From: Candidatus Pantoea gossypiicola
GTDB lineage: Bacteria; Pseudomonadota; Gammaproteobacteria; Enterobacterales; Enterobacteriaceae
Reading direction: 5' to 3'
DNA: 64,000 nucleotides
Assembly: GCF_008632075.1 (NCBI RefSeq)
Contig: NZ_VWVM01000001.1
Coordinates: forward strand, 186,001-250,000
The notes beneath the pieces are model-generated. The model had not been told where the DNA came from, searched no databases, and worked only from the letters and a program-made list of their open reading frames with translations. This document shows, one piece after another, positions 1-10,600 of the stretch. Numbering within the stretch: the stretch's first letter is position 1; every line of letters begins with the position of its first letter. The position numbers and the translations under genes are program-made.

Positions 1-695
1 TTGAGGTCGATGCGTTTGCCCATTAAGTCTGACACCTGAGTTCGCATCAGCCGAATCAGATACTCAATGGCTGCGGCGATCAGCACCCCGACAAACAGCA
101 CCCAGAGCGTGGACTGCGACTGTGCCGGAATGACCCGATCGTAGACCTGCATCGAAAAGAGAATACCGGCCAGCGCCAGCACATTGCTGATCACCGAGGC
201 CAGCGAGATCTCGGTAATACGGCGACCCATGCCACGAAAGTTTTTCCAGAACCAGTGCGGCTCATAGGGCTGAACGAATTCGTCGATACGCGCATCCCGG
301 CCACGCGCCGCCACGCCGATCACCCCGACATCGCCCTGAGCACGTGCCAGCAGTTCCGATAAGGCGCTTTCACGTACCACATCGCCGCCTTCACTGAGCC
401 AGTAGCGCGCGCTGCCGTCGGCATCAATGCTCTCCAGCACCGCCACGCTGGCATTTTCCAGCACCAGCACTACCGGGGTGATCTCCTGACGCCAGCGCAG
501 TTTATTCTGCGGCACCATGGTCAGATGCAGTCCCAGCAGCCCGGAGAGCCGCTCCAGCTGCTGCGACACCGGCAGATGTTCAAACCAGCGCATCTGCTGA
601 CGCAGGGTTTTGCCATCGGCAGGTTTACCGAATCGCGCGGCGACGCGCAGCATGGCGGCAATCCAGTTATCGGTGTTCAGGGTTGATGTACTCAT
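1..695 (-). CDS. Type I secretion ABC transporter (LapB-like permease/ATPase), N-terminal part
   Basis: The first 231 codons are present; the gene continues beyond the window start. It begins MSTSTLNTDNWIAAML at the ATG at 693-695, 16 bases after the stop of the TolC-like gene, so the two are probably one operon. Residues 1 to about 130 look like the C39-peptidase-like domain of RTX/adhesin exporters. No catalytic cysteine is visible near the N-terminus, so it should bind substrate without cleaving a leader peptide, as in LapB and HlyB. Two hydrophobic segments follow, near residues 160-180 and 195-218, with VYDRVIPAQSQSTLWVL between them, which is typical of the first two helices of this transporter family. 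The ATPase domain lies outside the window. The inferred role is powering export of the adhesin encoded upstream. Confidence 0.85.
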   Translation of the reverse strand, partial: MSTSTLNTDNWIAAMLRVAARFGKPADGKTLRQQMRWFEHLPVSQQLERLSGLLGLHLTMVPQNKLRWRQEITPVVLVLENASVAVLESIDADGSARYWLSEGGDVVRESALSELLARAQGDVGVIGVAARGRDARIDEFVQPYEPHWFWKNFRGMGRRITEISLASVISNVLALAGILFSMQVYDRVIPAQSQSTLWVLFVGVLIAAAIEYLIRLMRTQVSDLMGKRIDL

Positions 696-711
696 TATTA
701 ATGCCTTATCG

Positions 712-2067
712 CTATTGCAGCGAAGGAAGGAGATCGCCGCTGCTTTGCTGGCGATCGATACCCATGATATCGAGCAGATTGTCTACCGCGGCGGCATAAC
801 GCACGGTGGCATCCCAGCCGTCATAAAGCGCGGTGATACGTGAGCTGTCCGCCTGAAACACATCCTGTTCCACGCTCAGCAGATCGTTCAGGCTGCGCTT
901 ACTCAGACGATATTCATCGGCGTAGACATTACGGGTATGGTCGGCGCTGGCCAGCTGTACTTCCCCGGCGGCCTGCCGCTGCTGCGCGCCAATCATGTCG
1001 GCATAAGCGGTGGAAGCATTCTGATTGATGGCGAGTTTGGCCTGCTGAACTGCAGCCTGTGCTGCTTCACGATCGCCCTCCGCTGACTCGGTTCTGGCAT
1101 TCACCATGCCGCCCTGATAAAGCGGCGCTTCCACCTGCAGCTGCACTTCATCATCCCAGTAAGACGAACGATCGTTTTCATAGCGGGTCCGGCCTGCCTG
1201 CACTTTGATGGTCGGCCAGTGGCCGGACTGCGCCTGGCGCACCCGCTCACGGGCGGCCTCCTGTTTAGACTGCGCGCTGCGTACTGCAGCGCTGCTTTCA
1301 TAGGCAATTTTGTCGAGGGTGATCTGCTGTTTCAGCAGCGCCTGGGGCAGTTCGGGCAGCGTGGCGGGCACGACACCGGTCAGCACGGTCAGTTGCGCGG
1401 TGGCGGAACGCAGCTGGGCGCGATATTGCTCCAGCGTGGCCTGCATCGCGGCGATGCGGGTTTCCGCCTGCAAAACATCTGACTGGGAATTGAGCCCGGC
1501 ATCGGCGCGCAGTTTTGCGATATCCCGTACCCGCTGCAGCGAGGCGATATTGGTGTGCGCCGTTTCAGACAGCGCCTGGTAGCGTTTAACTTCGAGGTAG
1601 GCCTGCAGCGTATCTTCCGCCACGGTCGTCATCGAATCGAACAGGCCGAAACGATAAGCCTCTGACAGGGCATGCTGTTCATCGATGGCGCTGCCGGTGC
1701 GGCCAAAGTCATAAAGGAGCTGACTGAGCGTGATACCACCGGAGCCATTATTGTTCAGACTGCCAGCGGAGTCGGTCTGGTGAGAGCGTCCCGCGGCACC
1801 CTGCAGTGAGATCTGCGGATACCAGGCGCTGCGGGCGGCATCCAGATCACCCTCACCGACGTGGATCTGTGCCGCCGCTTCCGAGATTTTCGGATTGCGG
1901 GCAAAGGCCCGGAGAATAGCGTCGCGCAGTGTTAAGCTGGCAATCTGTTCTTCGGTTGGCGCGGCGCGCCAGTTAAATTCGGCTTTAGGTAACGGTGCGG
2001 CAAAAGCCGCGGGCACTGCCACGCCACTCAGGGCGCACAACAAAAAAGTTAATCGCGCTTTGTTCAT
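712..2067 (-). CDS. TolC-family outer-membrane channel of a type I secretion system
   Basis: The protein has 451 residues, the usual length for TolC-like factors. It starts with a clear Sec signal peptide (MNKARLTFLLCALSGVAVPAAFA, with cleavage probably after AFA). The body has the two tandem, mainly helical repeats of outer-membrane efflux proteins: stretches rich in Ala, Gln and Arg such as NPKISEAAAQIHVGEGDLDA and LRADAGLNSQSDVLQAETRI, and near the C-terminus EYRLSKRSLNDLLSVEQDV. Trimers of this family form a channel through the outer membrane and periplasm. Its position between the adhesin genes and the ABC exporter suggests it is the dedicated LapE/AggA-type outer component, not housekeeping TolC. 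The ribosome-binding site is weak. Confidence 0.9.
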   Translation of the reverse strand: MNKARLTFLLCALSGVAVPAAFAAPLPKAEFNWRAAPTEEQIASLTLRDAILRAFARNPKISEAAAQIHVGEGDLDAARSAWYPQISLQGAAGRSHQTDSAGSLNNNGSGGITLSQLLYDFGRTGSAIDEQHALSEAYRFGLFDSMTTVAEDTLQAYLEVKRYQALSETAHTNIASLQRVRDIAKLRADAGLNSQSDVLQAETRIAAMQATLEQYRAQLRSATAQLTVLTGVVPATLPELPQALLKQQITLDKIAYESSAAVRSAQSKQEAARERVRQAQSGHWPTIKVQAGRTRYENDRSSYWDDEVQLQVEAPLYQGGMVNARTESAEGDREAAQAAVQQAKLAINQNASTAYADMIGAQQRQAAGEVQLASADHTRNVYADEYRLSKRSLNDLLSVEQDVFQADSSRITALYDGWDATVRYAAAVDNLLDIMGIDRQQSSGDLLPSLQ

Positions 2068-2370
2068 TATCCATACCAGCAGGGGTTCTTATCATCATGG
2101 TGTTTTTCCTGGTGAACAAAGCGAGCAAAAAGGGTGTATCTCAGCGCCAGACAGCATTATTGCGTTATTTTATTTATGATTCGCAAGCGGGACGCTAAAC
2201 GACCCTTAACATTATTAGATCATATCCCGCGCATATTCCTGCTAAAAACAGATGAATTCTTTAATATTTCTCCTGAACGGACGAAAAATAGCCATAAGAT
2301 AAATCTGTGCCAATCCAGACAGGCTTAACAGACCTGTCCGGAAGGCGGTGCTTTTGCTAATGTGTCGGCG
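2068..2370. other. Intergenic region between the TolC-like gene and the 638-residue Ig-repeat gene
   Basis: About 300 bases without a convincing gene. It is more AT-rich than its surroundings and should hold the promoter of the minus-strand TolC-ABC operon. One imperfect hairpin (arms 2316-2323 and 2333-2340) sits just after the stop of the upstream gene, but no T-run follows on the minus strand, so read-through is possible. Confidence 0.5.
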
Positions 2371-4287
2371 TCAGACTATCGGCTGTGCCGCAGGATGCTG
2401 CAGCAGATGATCGGCAAGGGTATAAGGAACGTCAGAGAAAAGATGACTCTCCTGCGGAGCGGCAGAAGCCGTAGAGGCGTGCGCCACGTGCGCGGCCTCG
2501 GCCTGCTGAGTCAGCGTGACGGTTTCGAGCAGATTATCCACCGTCTTGTCCGCCATCAGGCTGGCCGTTTCGGTATGCGATGCCACCTGTACCGTCTGGC
2601 TGGCCGTGGCCAGATTCCCGGCACTGTCTTTGCCACTGACCGTCATCTGGTATTCACCATCATCCAGCGGTGCCAGCTGTCCGGCCAGAATGGTCAGCGC
2701 CCAACCCCCATCTGCTTTTACGCTGGCGCTGTAGTGCTGATCGCCCAGCGTTAATTCTACCAGGCTGCCCGGTTGCAGATGGCTGGAGCTTCCCTGAATC
2801 AGATGCCAGCTGTTCACATCGGCAGCATCAATTTTGTTGTCATCAAAGGCAGTGTCCAGCGTCAGAGTTGGCCGCTGATGCACGGCCACGGTAAAGAGGG
2901 CGTCCCAGTTCTGCGTGTCGCTGTTGCCATACTGATCCCAGCGATGGAAGGTGGCGGCGACCGGCCCATCCGGCAGCGCCATCAGCTCGCCGGAGGTAAG
3001 CGTCACCATGCCCTGAGCATCAGGCTGATAGGTTTTGCCGTTGATCTCCAGGGAATTACACCCCTCAACGTAGAAGCTCAGATCGTGCTGCGCCTCCTGA
3101 TAGTTAAGCGTCATGTCATCGCCCAGATCCATTTCGGTGTAAACCGGAATAAAGCCGGTGTGAATATTCAGCTCATGCGTGGCGTCGGTGTAATTATTGG
3201 CCCCGTCAATCGACCAGGCGCGGATCTCACCAACGTTGATAAACGCGTTCACCTCTGCTGCCGGAATCACCACCTGCCAGTGCCCGCCTTCGTCCAGGGT
3301 TGCTGCATAATCTTTCTGATTGGCACCGGTGATGACCAGCCGATGGCCCGGCATCACGGCAGAGAGTGTGCCGCTCAACAACAGATCCTGCTGAGTTTCC
3401 GCCAGATTAATGACGTCGTCCGACGTAACCTTATCAAAGGTAATTTTTGGCAGGCTGCTCAGGTGGGTAATCAGCGTCAGGTCGTGATAGTCGGTTACGG
3501 TTTTACCATTCGGATCGGTCGCCGTCACGTTGAGGCTGTAGACGCCATCCGGCAGCGCCTGCATATCGCTTTCCTGGAACGTGCCATACCACTTACCATC
3601 ACTTCCCATGGTGGCGGTGGTCGTTTGCGTACCCAACGATAATTTCAGCACCGCCCCTGCAGGCAGATGCGTTGCACTGCCGCTGATTTCAACGCCGTAA
3701 ATACTCTCAGCAATATTCACCGCGTTGTCGCCACTGATCGTGTCCACTGTCAGGGTCGGTTTGATGGTGCGATCAACATAGAGTCCAAAATCGACGTTGG
3801 TAGTGGTGCTATGGCCCGCTTTATCGGTAATGGTCAGCGTCAGAGTGTGATTACCATCCGGCACACCTTTTAGCGCCTCAGCCGGCATCGAAGCGTTCCA
3901 GTAGCCCCACTTATTCACCGTGCTGTGCCAGCTCTGATCGTTGAACGTCAGTGTGACCGTCGAGCCTGCTTCGCCTTCCGCCCGGCCGCGCAGATGTACC
4001 GGCTTTTGTGCTTCCCAGGCAGCAATGACGCCATCACCAGCAAGCGATTCATAGGGGCGTAGCGCAGCAGGAGGGGGGCTCTCAACCGCGCTGACCGCCA
4101 GGGCACTGTAGTTGAGCGGGCTGCTATCCGGTGACGCCGCAGAGAAAGGGGTAACGGGAAGAGTGAGACTCTGCGTTGAGACTGGCGCAATGGCGGGCAG
4201 CGCGCTGTCGGCGACGGCAAAGTCGCTCACCGCCGTCTGAAAAATGGATTCGAACCGGACGGAACGAAGCGTATCGCGTGTTGACAT
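2371..4287 (-). CDS. Ig-like (BapA-type) repeat protein, 638 residues, probable companion of the giant adhesin
   Basis: The first 70 or so residues are Ser/Pro/Ala-rich with no signal peptide. About five Ig-like domains of 95-100 residues follow (roughly 75-172, 175-275, 278-375, 380-472 and 475-572). They share the signature of the giant adhesin: a start like PTLTVDTISGDNAVNIAES, a central GxW core (WYG, HWQV, GWAL), then ALPDGxYxLxVxATD. The last 65 residues are Ala/His-rich and end in LADHLLQHPAAQPIV, reminiscent of the adhesin end LGDVLVQQNLQVHVV. There is no RTX nonapeptide array. Absence of a Sec signal and position beside a type I exporter suggest it may be a second secreted substrate. 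A cytoplasmic or accessory role cannot be excluded. The start is supported by GAGGTTAC upstream of the ATG, as in the adhesin gene. Confidence 0.75.
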   Translation of the reverse strand: MSTRDTLRSVRFESIFQTAVSDFAVADSALPAIAPVSTQSLTLPVTPFSAASPDSSPLNYSALAVSAVESPPPAALRPYESLAGDGVIAAWEAQKPVHLRGRAEGEAGSTVTLTFNDQSWHSTVNKWGYWNASMPAEALKGVPDGNHTLTLTITDKAGHSTTTNVDFGLYVDRTIKPTLTVDTISGDNAVNIAESIYGVEISGSATHLPAGAVLKLSLGTQTTTATMGSDGKWYGTFQESDMQALPDGVYSLNVTATDPNGKTVTDYHDLTLITHLSSLPKITFDKVTSDDVINLAETQQDLLLSGTLSAVMPGHRLVITGANQKDYAATLDEGGHWQVVIPAAEVNAFINVGEIRAWSIDGANNYTDATHELNIHTGFIPVYTEMDLGDDMTLNYQEAQHDLSFYVEGCNSLEINGKTYQPDAQGMVTLTSGELMALPDGPVAATFHRWDQYGNSDTQNWDALFTVAVHQRPTLTLDTAFDDNKIDAADVNSWHLIQGSSSHLQPGSLVELTLGDQHYSASVKADGGWALTILAGQLAPLDDGEYQMTVSGKDSAGNLATASQTVQVASHTETASLMADKTVDNLLETVTLTQQAEAAHVAHASTASAAPQESHLFSDVPYTLADHLLQHPAAQPIV

Positions 4288-4573
4288 AGGTAACCTCAGT
4301 TCAGAACAGAAACGTAGGCCAAAAGGCCCGGATAAACCGGACGTTAAGGCTGTCGATAGAGAGTGGGTCAGCTGACGCTGCCCGTTTCCGCTGGTCGGAA
4401 CTGATTACCCGCAGGTAACAGGGATAAAGAAAGAGGACGCTAATAAAAGCGACAAATGGAGCCAGAATGTTGATTTACGGCGTAACGCCGTTTGCTGCGC
4501 TTACCCTAATCTTTCATTCTGCTAATGAATAGTGGCGATAATCTGGAAAGTGAAATTATTACGTGACTAAAAC
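4288..4573 (-). promoter_or_regulatory. Leader and presumed promoter region of the 638-residue Ig-repeat gene
   Basis: The strong terminator at 4574-4603 separates this gene from the adhesin, so a promoter is expected here. Seen directly: a palindrome at 4477-4491 (ACGGCG, TAA, CGCCGT), a small hairpin at 4317-4328 (GGCC, AAAA, GGCC), and a ribosome-binding sequence GAGGTTACCT directly before the ATG. I cannot pick the -35 and -10 boxes with confidence. Confidence 0.45.
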
Positions 4574-4603
4574 AAAAAAAGCGGGTGCTTACGCACCCGC
4601 TTC
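4574..4603 (-). terminator. Rho-independent terminator of the giant adhesin gene
   Basis: Perfect 8-bp stem, GCGGGTGC (4581-4588) with GCACCCGC (4593-4600), a 4-base loop, and a run of seven A on the plus strand at 4574-4580 that reads as a T-run on the minus strand. It lies 29 bases after the stop codon of the adhesin gene. Confidence 0.93.
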
Positions 4604-4631
4604 TCAGACTGGCCAGGCAGAACTGTCGTCA

Positions 4632-7600
4632 CTACACCACATGGACCTGCAGGTTTTGCTGCACCAGCACATCACCCAGGGTGTTTTCACTGGTTAGCGC
4701 CGAGTTGTGGTAGATCTCAAAGACTCTGCCCTCCACCGTGCGCTCGCCGGTCACTTCCCAGATACCGCCGTTGCTGTTCGCCAGTGTGACCTGACTGCCA
4801 TCTGCGCCTTTGATCAGCAAATCATCACTCTGTTTGTCCGTAATAGTGAGTGCCTCATTGAGATCGAGTTTCACAGAGTTGGTGCCGGTTTTACCCAAAT
4901 CGAGCACTTCAACGTGTTCAACTTTCAGGCCCAGCGCGGTGAGATCCAGATTGAGATACTCACCATTCAGCACCAGAGTATCGGTGCCTGCGCCGCCATC
5001 AATATGGGTAAAGTTAAGATCGCTGACCGTCACAGTGTCCGCACCGCTGCTGCCGGTCACCGAAGCACCTTCTGCCGTACTGCCATCGGCCAGCGTAATC
5101 ACGACGCCGCCAATGGTGTAACCCACCTCCTCTGCCGGTGCCGCCGCTACAGCAGTGTCACTGGCCACCACGGTTTCACTGCTGCTGACCGGCGTCACCG
5201 CATCCGCTTCGGTAATCAGCGTCGAGGCCACGGCTACATGGGCGCTGTTATCGTCGCTGCTGATGCTGCTGTTATGCTGCGTTTCCACACTGGTACTGGC
5301 GACGGTAGCGCTGTCATCCACCACCGAGAAGAGCGCCACCGATTCGGTGGCCGCCAGCGTGACCGGCAGCAGCGAACCCAGCAACAGGGTATTGGTGGTG
5401 GTATAGCTGTTACCGGCCACGTCAGTGATGGAGACTTTTGCCAGCGTGTTCAGCGACAACAGCAGGCCGCCCACCGACAGCAGTGATGGTGAGAAGTTAA
5501 CCGCGTAACGTCCCAGCGCATCGGTGGTGGTGTTCAGCGTCGGTCCGTTGCTGCCGTTGGAGAGCAGCAGCGTCACGCTGACTTTCGATCCCTGAGCGGC
5601 ATTCAGCGATCCCCCCTGCACGACCAGGCCGGTAAGCAGAGAACCCACGATGCTGAGCACGGGATCAACCCCGACCACCGGCTGATTATGGGACAGCGCA
5701 GTAAAGCTGCTGCTGCTGGTCGCGGTATTGCCCCCAATGTCCGTCACCGTGACGGTCAGCGGATGACTGCCATCTGCGATCCCTTTCAGCGTCGCTGACG
5801 GCACGCTGATGCTCCATGCCCCATTCGCGCCGATGGTCGTGGTAAGGACATTGCCTGCCACGTTAACCGTAACCGTACCGCCCGCCGCGTTGGTGCTGGT
5901 TCCTCTGATGGTTTCAGCCGTATTGGCTTCCGCGATGTTGAGATAACCATCGCCACCGAAGAAACTGTTCACACTGACGGTCGGCGTGGTGTGACTCACA
6001 ACACCCAGTGACGCCGAGGTAGAACCAGTGCTGCCCGCGCCGTTGATGACGCTGGCCGTCACGGTCTGCAGACCATCCGCAATCGCAGCGAGATTGGCCG
6101 CCGGTACAGAGAGGCTCCAGTTGCCGTTGCTGCTCACCGTGGTGCTGTAAGTCTGGCCACCCAGCGTAACGCGTATCACTGATCCTTCGGCGTTGCTGGC
6201 GGTACCTGAAATAGTCTGCGCGGTTTTGACATCGGCTGCACTCAGCGCATTGTCACCAAACAGTGAGGTAATGGCGACCACAGGCGTTGACTGACTGATA
6301 ACGCTCAGTGTTCCACTGCTGTTTGCCACGTTACCGTAGGCATCGGTGCCGGTCACCGTCACGGTTTTACTGCCGTCAGTGATGGCGGCAAGATCCGCTT
6401 TCGGAACGCTGATGCTCCAGTTGCCGCCACTCACCACTTTGGTGGTGTAGGTCAGGCCGTTCAGCGTGGCGCTGACGGTGGAACCGGCCGACAGGCTGGA
6501 GGTTCCGCTCAGGGTCTGGTTCGAGGCCAGATCGGCGGCACTCAGAACCCCGTCGCCGAACACCGTATTCACCGTCAGGGTTGGCTGCACCAGTCCCAGT
6601 GATACGCCTGCGCTGGTGCTGCTGACGTTGCCGACCGGATCGGTGACCGCCGCGCTGACGGTAAAGTTACCGTTCAGCAGCGTCGAGAGCACAGCGGGCG
6701 AAACGGTAGTCGAGAACGTGCCATCGGCGTTGACCAGCGCGGTGGCCGTTGTGTTGCCAATGGCCAGCCTGACGCTGCTGCCCGCTGCCACGCCGGAGAC
6801 CGTGCCGCTGATGGTCTGGGTAACCAGCGATTCCGCCAGGTTCAGCACGCCATCACCAAACAATGGATTGAGCGTAACCTTCGGCAGATTGTGAATGCCC
6901 ACCAGCGCGCCGGCGGTGGTGCTGCTGGTGTTACCGGCGCTGTCGGTGACGCTGACGCCAACGGTAAGATTGCCATCCGCAATCCCCTGCAACAGCGCGG
7001 GCGTCAGTGAGACGTTAAAATTGCCGCTGGCATCGGTTGCCGTCACAAACTGCTGTGATCCCACCGATACGACAACCCGCGATCCCGCTTCTGCACCACC
7101 GACGACGCCGCCAATCACCTGCGTTACCAGCGCATCCGCCACGTTCAGCAGACCGTCACCAAACAGTGGATTAACCGTGATGGTTGGCAGCAGCGTATCG
7201 ACGCGAATACCGGCGCTGGTGCTGGCGGTATTCCCCGCTGCATCCGTTACTGACGCGCCGACCGTCAGATTGCCCTGCGCCAGGGTGCCCAGGATATCCG
7301 GCGTCACCGTGGCGCTGAAGGCTCCGCCCGCACCCACGGTCACGGTCAGCTGGCTGTTGCCCACTGAAAGCGTCACCACACTGCCCTGCGCAACGTTGTT
7401 CACCACTCCGCTGATGACCTGGCCCGTGGCGATATCAGCCAGATTCAGTACGCCATCGTCAAACAGAGAGGTCAGGGAGATGGATGGTGTCTGAGTAAAG
7501 ATGCCGATCGTCGCACTATTCGAGGCGACATTACCCGCCGCATCCCGGACGCTGACGCCCAGCGTCAGATTGCCATCCAGCAGTGAGGTAAGATCGCTGC

Positions 7601-10600
7601 CCGGCAGGCTAACACTCCACGCTCCGCCTGCCTGCACCGTTGTGCTGTAACTCTTGCTGCCAAAGGTCACCGTCACCTGTGAACCTGCCGCCGCATTTTG
7701 TATCACGCCACCTACCAGCTGCCCGGCTGCCGCTTCCGCAATGTTCAGCAGGTTATCGCCGCCAAACAGTCCGGTGAGTGCGCCCACCACCGGCACCGCA
7801 TCGACAATCGCCGTGACGGTCTCACCCACGGTGCGGGTGTTTCCTGCCGCATCCGTCAGGGTAACGTCAACCGCAAGATTGCCGTCGGTGACCAGATCCA
7901 GCACCGCAGGGGGCACCACGATGGCCCATTTACCATCCTGTCCCACAGAAGCAGAGAGCGTGGTGCCGCCCAGTACCACGGATACCGTGGCCCCGACGCC
8001 CGCCGACGTCGCGGTTCCCGAGATGGTCTGCGCCACCGTGGTATCCAGCGCGCTGAGCGTGCCGTCGCCGAATACCGAATCAACCACCAGCGTCAGCGCA
8101 CTGTTAACCACTTTGTTGACTGTCAGCGTGGCGTCAGTCTGGTTACCGGCTAAATCATTGACCCGCACGCCAAACACCAGCGCACCGTCAGTGAGTCCTG
8201 ACAGGACATTCGGTTCAAGATTGATGCTCCAGCGGCCGTCGGCACCCACCGTTGCGGTGGCGATCGGCGCGGCATCGCCCAGATAGAGACCGATGGTCTG
8301 CCCTTCTGCGCCCTGCGCGCTGCCGGTCAGCACCTGACTGACGGCCAGATCAGCGGCGTTAAGCACGTTATCACCCGCCAGCGCGTCAACCTGCACCAGT
8401 GGCGCAGCAGTATCTACCGTCACCTGCTGTGTCACGGTCGTCACGTTACCGGCGACATCCGCCAACTGCGCGGTGATCACCGGCGTGCTGCCATCGGTCA
8501 GAGCCTGCATCGCGCTGGCAGGAACGGTGGTGGACCAGGTGCCGTCACTTTGCACTACGGCGCTGTAAGTCTGGTTGTTGAAGGTCACAACCACCGTACG
8601 GCCTGCTTCACCGACATCGGCGGTGCCGCTAATTGCCTGGCTGGTGGCGCTTTTATTACCATTGACCTGATTATCACCCGCAAAGGCATTAATCGTCAGA
8701 GCCGGTGGCGTCAGATCAACCAGCACATTACCGCTGACGGTGACAGGGGTCGTGCCATCAGTGGCATTTACCGTGATGGCGACGCTGCCGTCCGCATTGC
8801 CGAAGGCGGTGACCGGCAACGCAGCCGTTGACCAGTTGCCCGCTGCATCCAGCGTAGTGGCATAGGTCTGACCGTTGACCACCACCGTTACCACCCCACC
8901 TGCACCGAGGTTAGCCGAGGTGCCGCTCAGGACGACGCCACCCGCGACATCCTGGGTGCTGATGATGTTGTCGCCTGACACCGTGCCCAGCGTGACCAGC
9001 GGACCTGGCGGTGGCGTCAGATCCACCGTCAGCGGGACACTGCTGGTTGCGGTATTGCCTGCCAGATCGGTCACTGCCAGCGCGAGGGTGGTCGATGGCG
9101 TAAAGGTGGCCATCTGCTCTGGCGTCAGCGTCACGCTCCAGTTGCCGTTACCGTCAACGATTGCTGTGCCGAGGGTGGTGGTATTCAGCGACACCGTGAC
9201 AACGGCACCGGTCTCAGCGCCTGTCGCGGTGCCGCTGAGGATCTGCGGCTGAATGCTCTCGGCGTAGTTCAGTGCGTTATCGCCAGTAAAGGCTGTGAAG
9301 CTAAGCACCGGCGGGGTTTTATCGAGCACCAGCGAACTGTTAATGGTCGTGCTGTTGCCCGCCGCATCCGTTGCCGTCACGGTGACCGGATAGGTGGCAT
9401 CCGGCAGCGCTGAAAGCTGCGCCTGTGTCAGTGGCACTGTCCAGTTGCCATTGGCATCCACTGTTGCAGGGTAAGTCGTGCCGCCCAGCGTTAACTGCAC
9501 CGTCTGATTCGCGCCCGCCTCACCGGTGGTGCCGCCGAGCGTAATACCTGTAGCAACATCATCGCTATTCACATAGCCGCCGAGGAATTCCGGATTAACC
9601 GCAGGCAGCGGCGCGCTGAGATCGGTGGTGAACGGCAGCTGTGCCGATGCGCTGTTACCCGCCGCATCCACGACGTTAACCGTCAGGATTTGCGTCCCGT
9701 TACCCAGAGAACTCAGCGCGTTGCCAGGAAGATCAACGGTCCAGTTGCCGTTGCCATCCACCGAGCCGGAATAAAGACTGCCATTGAGATCAACAGTGAT
9801 GCTGACCGCCTGATTATCCCCCACGCTGCCGGTGCTGCCGGTCAGGGTGACGCCTGCCGCGGCTTCACTGATATTCAGTACGTTATCGCCGCCAAACGCG
9901 CCAGTATTGAAGGTTGGCACAGGCACAGCCACTTCGGTTACCACACTCAGGGCCGTCACGTCACTGTTACCCGCAATGTCGGTAGCGGTCACGGTAATGG
10001 TATGCGTGCCGCTGGTGAAGGTGGCTAACTGTGCCGGAGACAGAGCCAGCGACCAGCTGCCATCGTTCAGCACCGTGGCGGCCAGCGGCTGGTCGCCATT
10101 AAAGCCAGCGATCAGCACCGATACCGTCTGTCCTGCACCCGTAATGCCGGTCGTGCCGCTGAGGATCTGTTCGCTGCCTGCTTCCGCCGCGTTCAGCGCA
10201 CCATCACCAAACGGCAGATTCAGCGTGACATCCGGCAGCGTGTTGACCGCCACCAGCAGCGTGCCGGTGGTGGAGCCGATGTTGCCGTTCTCGTCGGTAA
10301 CGGTTACCGTCACCGGCAGGGTTCCATCCGGCAGTGACTGCAATACGGCAGGCGGCAGAGTCAGTGACCAGCCTGTACCGCCATCAGTGAGCGTCGCGGC
10401 ATAGACGGTGCCATTGATGGTCACCGCCACCGAAGCCGGATCATCACTGTTGACCGTACCGGTCAGCGTCCCGTCCGTTGCCGCTTCCGCCGCGTTAAGA
10501 CGGCCATCCGTAAATGGCGTATCGAGCGTTGGCGAGGCAATCGGGGTAATCGCTGAGACAAACGTCTGCGTCTCTGTGATGCTGTTACCGGCCCGATCCG

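Noticed and set aside
2316-2340. Hairpin after the 638-residue gene as a terminator
   Set aside because: The stem has a wobble pair and a nine-base loop, and no T-run follows on the minus strand.
2773-3642. 289-codon plus-strand frame opposite the 638-residue gene
   Set aside because: Antisense shadow of an Ig-repeat gene; no ribosome-binding site and no family resemblance.
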